A stretch of 7,068 nt of DNA from the NCBI RefSeq assembly GCF_938029485.1, contig NZ_CALHGC010000389.1, positions 1-7,068 on the forward strand, in the 5' to 3' direction. Shown here piece after piece: positions 4,847 through 7,068 of the stretch. The translations under genes and the position numbers were made by a program. The DNA comes from an uncultured Treponema sp. (GTDB lineage: Bacteria; Spirochaetota; Spirochaetia; Treponematales; Treponemataceae). The notes beneath the pieces were generated by a model. That model was not told where the DNA came from. It did no database searches and was given only the letters and a program-made list of their open reading frames with translations. The stretch's first letter is position 1. Every line of letters begins with the position of its first letter.

Positions 4847-5370
4847 TGGACTGGCTCATAACCGGTAGGATTCGGGGCACATTCGGTCTTGAAGGCTTCC
4901 TTAAAATTGAAAGCTGTTCGGGCGAATATGAACATTTTCTAAACTTAAAAGAGATAAAACTGCAGCTTCCATCCTAGGGGACGGAAACACAGTCTCCCGA
5001 GCTATTCTATCAGGTTGAAGAGTGCGTTGTCCGCAATGCGGACGCGTTATTAAAACTACGAGGTATCGATTCGCCTGAGGCGGCAAAAAAGCTACACGGA
5101 GCGGATATATTGGTTCCTCGCGATATGGCTTGCCCGCTCGAACGCGGCGAGTTTTATATCAATGATCTTTGTAATTCTGTCCTTGTGTACAAAGGAAATT
5201 CTGTGGGTACAGTTGCAGATGTAGTGGAAGGCGGAGGCGGTTTTTTATTGGAAGTCTCCGAGGCTGCAACAGGCAGAACCGTGTATGTGCCGTTTCGATC
5301 CCAATTTATCGGGAAGATAAACATACCGGCAAAGCAGGTTGAGCTTATGCACCGCTGGATTCTCGAATGA
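4846..5370 (+). pseudogene. rimM: Ribosome maturation factor RimM, interrupted by an in-frame TAG at codon 44
   Basis: RimM binds S19 and helps 16S rRNA processing and 30S head assembly. Starting at the ATG that overlaps the khpA stop, the frame opens with MDWLITGRIRGTFGLEGFLK, the conserved RimM N-terminus. It reaches TAG at 4975-4977, then stays open in the same frame to 5370. After the stop the RimM pattern resumes: LRGIDSPEAAKKLHGADILV, GEFYINDL, then a PRC-barrel-like half with S-V-G-T-V-A-D-V-V and V-Y-V-P-F. Without the stop it would be 174 residues, the normal length. A TTG at 5110 could start only the C-terminal part. The cause may be a recent nonsense mutation, a base-call error, or readthrough. 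The stop overlaps trmD by four bases (ATGA), so the lesion may also reduce trmD translation. Identity is sure; functional state is not. Confidence 0.9.
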
Positions 5371-6113
5371 GATTTAATGTGCTGACCTTGTTCCCCGAAA
5401 TACCCGCCGCCTTTTTCGAATCGTCGATCATGGCGAAGGCGGTTGAGCGGGGGCTTATTACTTACAATCTGGTGAATATCCGCGACTTTGCTTACGACAA
5501 GCATCGAACCTGCGATGATCTGACCTACGGCGGCGGGGCAGGAATGCTCCTATTACCGCAGCCGCTTGCACTCGCGCTCGATTCCGTGCAGGCTGCCGAA
5601 AAACGGGTTATCTACGTAACCCCTTCCGGTAAGCCGTTTACGCAATCATGCGCCGAAGAGCTTGCACGAGAAAAAGAACTCGTGTTTATCTGCGGCCGCT
5701 ACGAAGGAATCGATCAGCGGATCATCGACGAATACGCCTGCGACGAAATTTCGCTCGGCGACTACGTCATGTCCTCAGGTGAACTTGCCGCACTCGTAAT
5801 AATAGACGCGGTGTACCGCTTAATCGACGGCGTTATTTCCCGCGAATCCCTTGAAGAGGAGAGCTTTTCCGACGGTTTGTTGGAATACCCCCAGTACACA
5901 CGGCCGCAGATATTCAGGGACAGGGCTGTTCCTGAAGTGCTTCTGTCCGGCCACCACGAACACATTCGTAAATGGCGGCTTGAACAGCGGATTAGAAAGA
6001 CGCTTGCCATGCGTCCCGACTTACTGACGGCAATCCGCAGTTCACCTGAATGGACAAAAGAAGCGGAACTTATTTTACAGGAGATAACAAATGGCAGAGA
6101 ATTTAATTCGTAA
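5367..6113 (+). CDS. trmD: tRNA (guanine-N1-)-methyltransferase TrmD
   Basis: TrmD uses S-adenosylmethionine to make m1G37 in tRNAs with G36-G37 (Pro, some Leu and Arg), which prevents +1 frameshifting. The 248-residue SPOUT enzyme has all its landmarks. The N-terminus is [11 protein letters not shown], with a glycine-rich TYGGGAGM at 53-60. The trefoil-knot AdoMet site is formed by VTPSGKPF (84-91), [13 protein letters not shown] (107-119) and [16 protein letters not shown] (128-143). The [15 protein letters not shown] segment (166-180) carries the conserved catalytic Asp169. The C-terminal tRNA-binding part includes [17 protein letters not shown]. It starts in a four-base overlap with the rimM stop, and its last 23 bases overlap rplS. 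A matching substrate tRNA is encoded at 3980-4053. Confidence 0.98.
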   Translation: MRFNVLTLFPEIPAAFFESSIMAKAVERGLITYNLVNIRDFAYDKHRTCDDLTYGGGAGMLLLPQPLALALDSVQAAEKRVIYVTPSGKPFTQSCAEELAREKELVFICGRYEGIDQRIIDEYACDEISLGDYVMSSGELAALVIIDAVYRLIDGVISRESLEEESFSDGLLEYPQYTRPQIFRDRAVPEVLLSGHHEHIRKWRLEQRIRKTLAMRPDLLTAIRSSPEWTKEAELILQEITNGREFNS

Positions 6114-6450
6114 AATTGAAGAAAAGCAAAAGATTGTCGAAAAACCTTCTTTTAAAGTAGGAGATACCGTAAAAGTTCACTTCAAAATTATCGAAGGAAA
6201 AACCGAACGTATTCAGATATACGAAGGCTTGGTACTGTGTTTTAAAAACGCCGGCATCGGCCGAACATTCACCGTAAGAAAGAACTCTTACGGCGTTGGT
6301 GTAGAGCGTGTATTCCCGCTCCACTCACCGCGCATCGCGAAAGTAGAAGTTGTACATGCCGGTAAGGTACGCCGCGCTAAGCTGTACTACATCCGCGAGA
6401 AGATCGGTAAGGCGGCAAAGATTAAGACACTTCTGCAAAAGAAGAACTAG
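6091..6450 (+). CDS. rplS: 50S ribosomal protein L19
   Basis: A 119-residue L19, which lies at the 30S-50S interface and helps stabilise a bridge between subunits. The family core is complete: [20 protein letters not shown], then [34 protein letters not shown], and [21 protein letters not shown] at the end. The ATG at 6091 is chosen because AGGAG (6079-6083, inside trmD) is seven bases upstream and the product has the expected length. It overlaps the end of trmD by 23 bases in another frame. It ends with TAG. There is no terminator directly after it; the next gene starts six bases later, and the first terminator-shaped hairpin lies about 200 bases further on. Confidence 0.98.
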   Translation: MAENLIRKIEEKQKIVEKPSFKVGDTVKVHFKIIEGKTERIQIYEGLVLCFKNAGIGRTFTVRKNSYGVGVERVFPLHSPRIAKVEVVHAGKVRRAKLYYIREKIGKAAKIKTLLQKKN

Positions 6451-6455
6451 CCTCT

Positions 6456-7068
6456 ATGCAGCCCGCAGCGGAACGGCCGACGCTCATTATCCCGTTAAAC
6501 CGGAGCAATGCGCTTAACGCGGTCGTTCTTTTTCACGGCGATACTGCTGCCGGTTTTACCGAAAACGAGTCGGTAACGGTTCGGGTGCTATCGATCCTTA
6601 AAAACAATACGATACGAATCGCCGTTAAAGGTTCCGTACTACAAGCACAGACAAAAGCTCTTTCTCAAGATATTCGAGAAGGAGCTTTTTTGTTGATGCG
6701 CGTTCATATTGCCGAAAATACGGTGGTACTAACACCGTACCAAAAGCATATACTCCCGCAAATTCCACACAGCGATGTATTCACTCAACTCGGCATACCG
6801 CAGTCAGATCTCGCAGCGGTGTTGATCACCTTTTTTCGCCAAAATGAGCAACCGCTTCAATCCCGCCCCCTCTTAAAAATCCTTTCGTCGCTTCATGTTT
6901 TTGCTCCGCACGAGAAAAAAGCCGCTTTTGTCGCTACCCTCCTCTACTCCCGCGGCATTGCACCTTCACCGCAGCTAATTACACAATGCCTCACAGCGCT
7001 TTTCGGTTTTCCTGCTAAACAGGAAAAAACCGCTGCCGAGGAATGGGACGATCAAGACCTCTTCCGTT
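6456..7068 (+). CDS. Partial FliK/YlqG-like protein, function unknown
   Basis: The frame from ATG 6456 is open to the window edge for 204 codons. It starts MQPAAERPTLIIPLNRSNAL, followed by a beta-rich N-terminal region (roughly residues 20-100) of alternating hydrophobic residues. Near residues 115-140 comes LGIPQSDLAAVLITFFRQNE followed by Q-P-L-Q-S-R-P-L-L-K. This resembles the L-G-[LI]-P-x-[ST]-x-[DE]-x-x-x-[VL] helical repeats of FliK-like and YlqG-like proteins. In Bacillus subtilis ylqG lies in the same neighbourhood, near an FlhB-C-like gene, which supports the link by position. The C-terminus is missing, no signal peptide is seen, and no enzyme motif is visible. The ATG is six bases after rplS with only a weak ribosome-binding site (AAGAAG). 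A terminator-like hairpin lies inside it. Confidence 0.75.
   Translation, partial: MQPAAERPTLIIPLNRSNALNAVVLFHGDTAAGFTENESVTVRVLSILKNNTIRIAVKGSVLQAQTKALSQDIREGAFLLMRVHIAENTVVLTPYQKHILPQIPHSDVFTQLGIPQSDLAAVLITFFRQNEQPLQSRPLLKILSSLHVFAPHEKKAAFVATLLYSRGIAPSPQLITQCLTALFGFPAKQEKTAAEEWDDQDLFR
6653..6691 (+). terminator. Terminator-shaped hairpin inside the gene after rplS
   Basis: AAAAGCTC (6653-6660) plus TTTCTC (6661-6666) pair with GAGAAG (6676-6681) plus GAGCTTTT (6682-6689). This gives a 14-bp stem with one G-T wobble and a nine-base loop, ending in a run of six T (6686-6691). The shape is that of an intrinsic terminator, but it lies about 200 bases inside an open, protein-like frame. It may attenuate transcription leaving rplS, or be coding sequence that happens to fold. 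Confidence 0.45.

Noticed and set aside
4975..4977. TAG reassigned as a sense codon in this organism
   Set aside because: rpsP, rplS and vapC end at TAG exactly where family members end, so TAG acts as a stop here.
5110..5370. Independent gene starting at TTG 5110
   Set aside because: It is the C-terminal part of rimM in the same frame; the upstream frame from 4846 is also RimM, so this is the portion after the TAG, not a separate gene.

Overview
The window reads as a spirochaete chromosome, most likely an oral-type Treponema. This is a judgement from protein style and gene order, not a database match. Two housekeeping blocks lie next to a small accessory remnant at the left edge.

Left edge (1-560): the 3' end of an antitoxin gene overlaps a complete VapC-like PIN-domain toxin. 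This stretch is clearly AT-rich (17 G+C in the 60 bases 121-180, against 35 in 661-720 inside ruvC). It is followed by a 59-bp segment (502-560) with the order of elements seen in an integron attC site. The simplest reading is a toxin-antitoxin gene cassette at the edge of an integron array, abutting ordinary chromosome.

Middle left (580-3792): ruvC and a small one-helix membrane protein run on the plus strand, with a consensus DnaA box between them. Facing them is a minus-strand operon: a purine-type phosphoribosyltransferase, a secreted beta-helix-like protein and rnhB (RNase HII). A good minus-strand promoter lies at 3764-3792.

Middle (3793-4349): a non-coding stretch rich in hairpins and short repeats. 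It holds tRNA-Pro(GGG) on the minus strand with its own promoter, and a divergent plus-strand promoter for the next operon. That operon's leader carries two related strong hairpins.

Right (4350-7068): the conserved rpsP-khpA-rimM-trmD-rplS operon for ribosome and tRNA maturation, followed by a partial FliK/YlqG-like gene that runs off the window. The genes are tightly coupled: khpA and rimM overlap by 1 base, rimM and trmD by 4, and trmD and rplS by 23. TrmD methylates G37 of tRNAs with G36-G37, and the tRNA-Pro encoded next door has those bases.

The most striking oddity is that rimM carries an in-frame TAG at codon 44, while the rest of the frame is intact and clearly RimM. The other observations worth following are the attC-like site, the two-hairpin rpsP leader, and a terminator-shaped hairpin inside the last gene.
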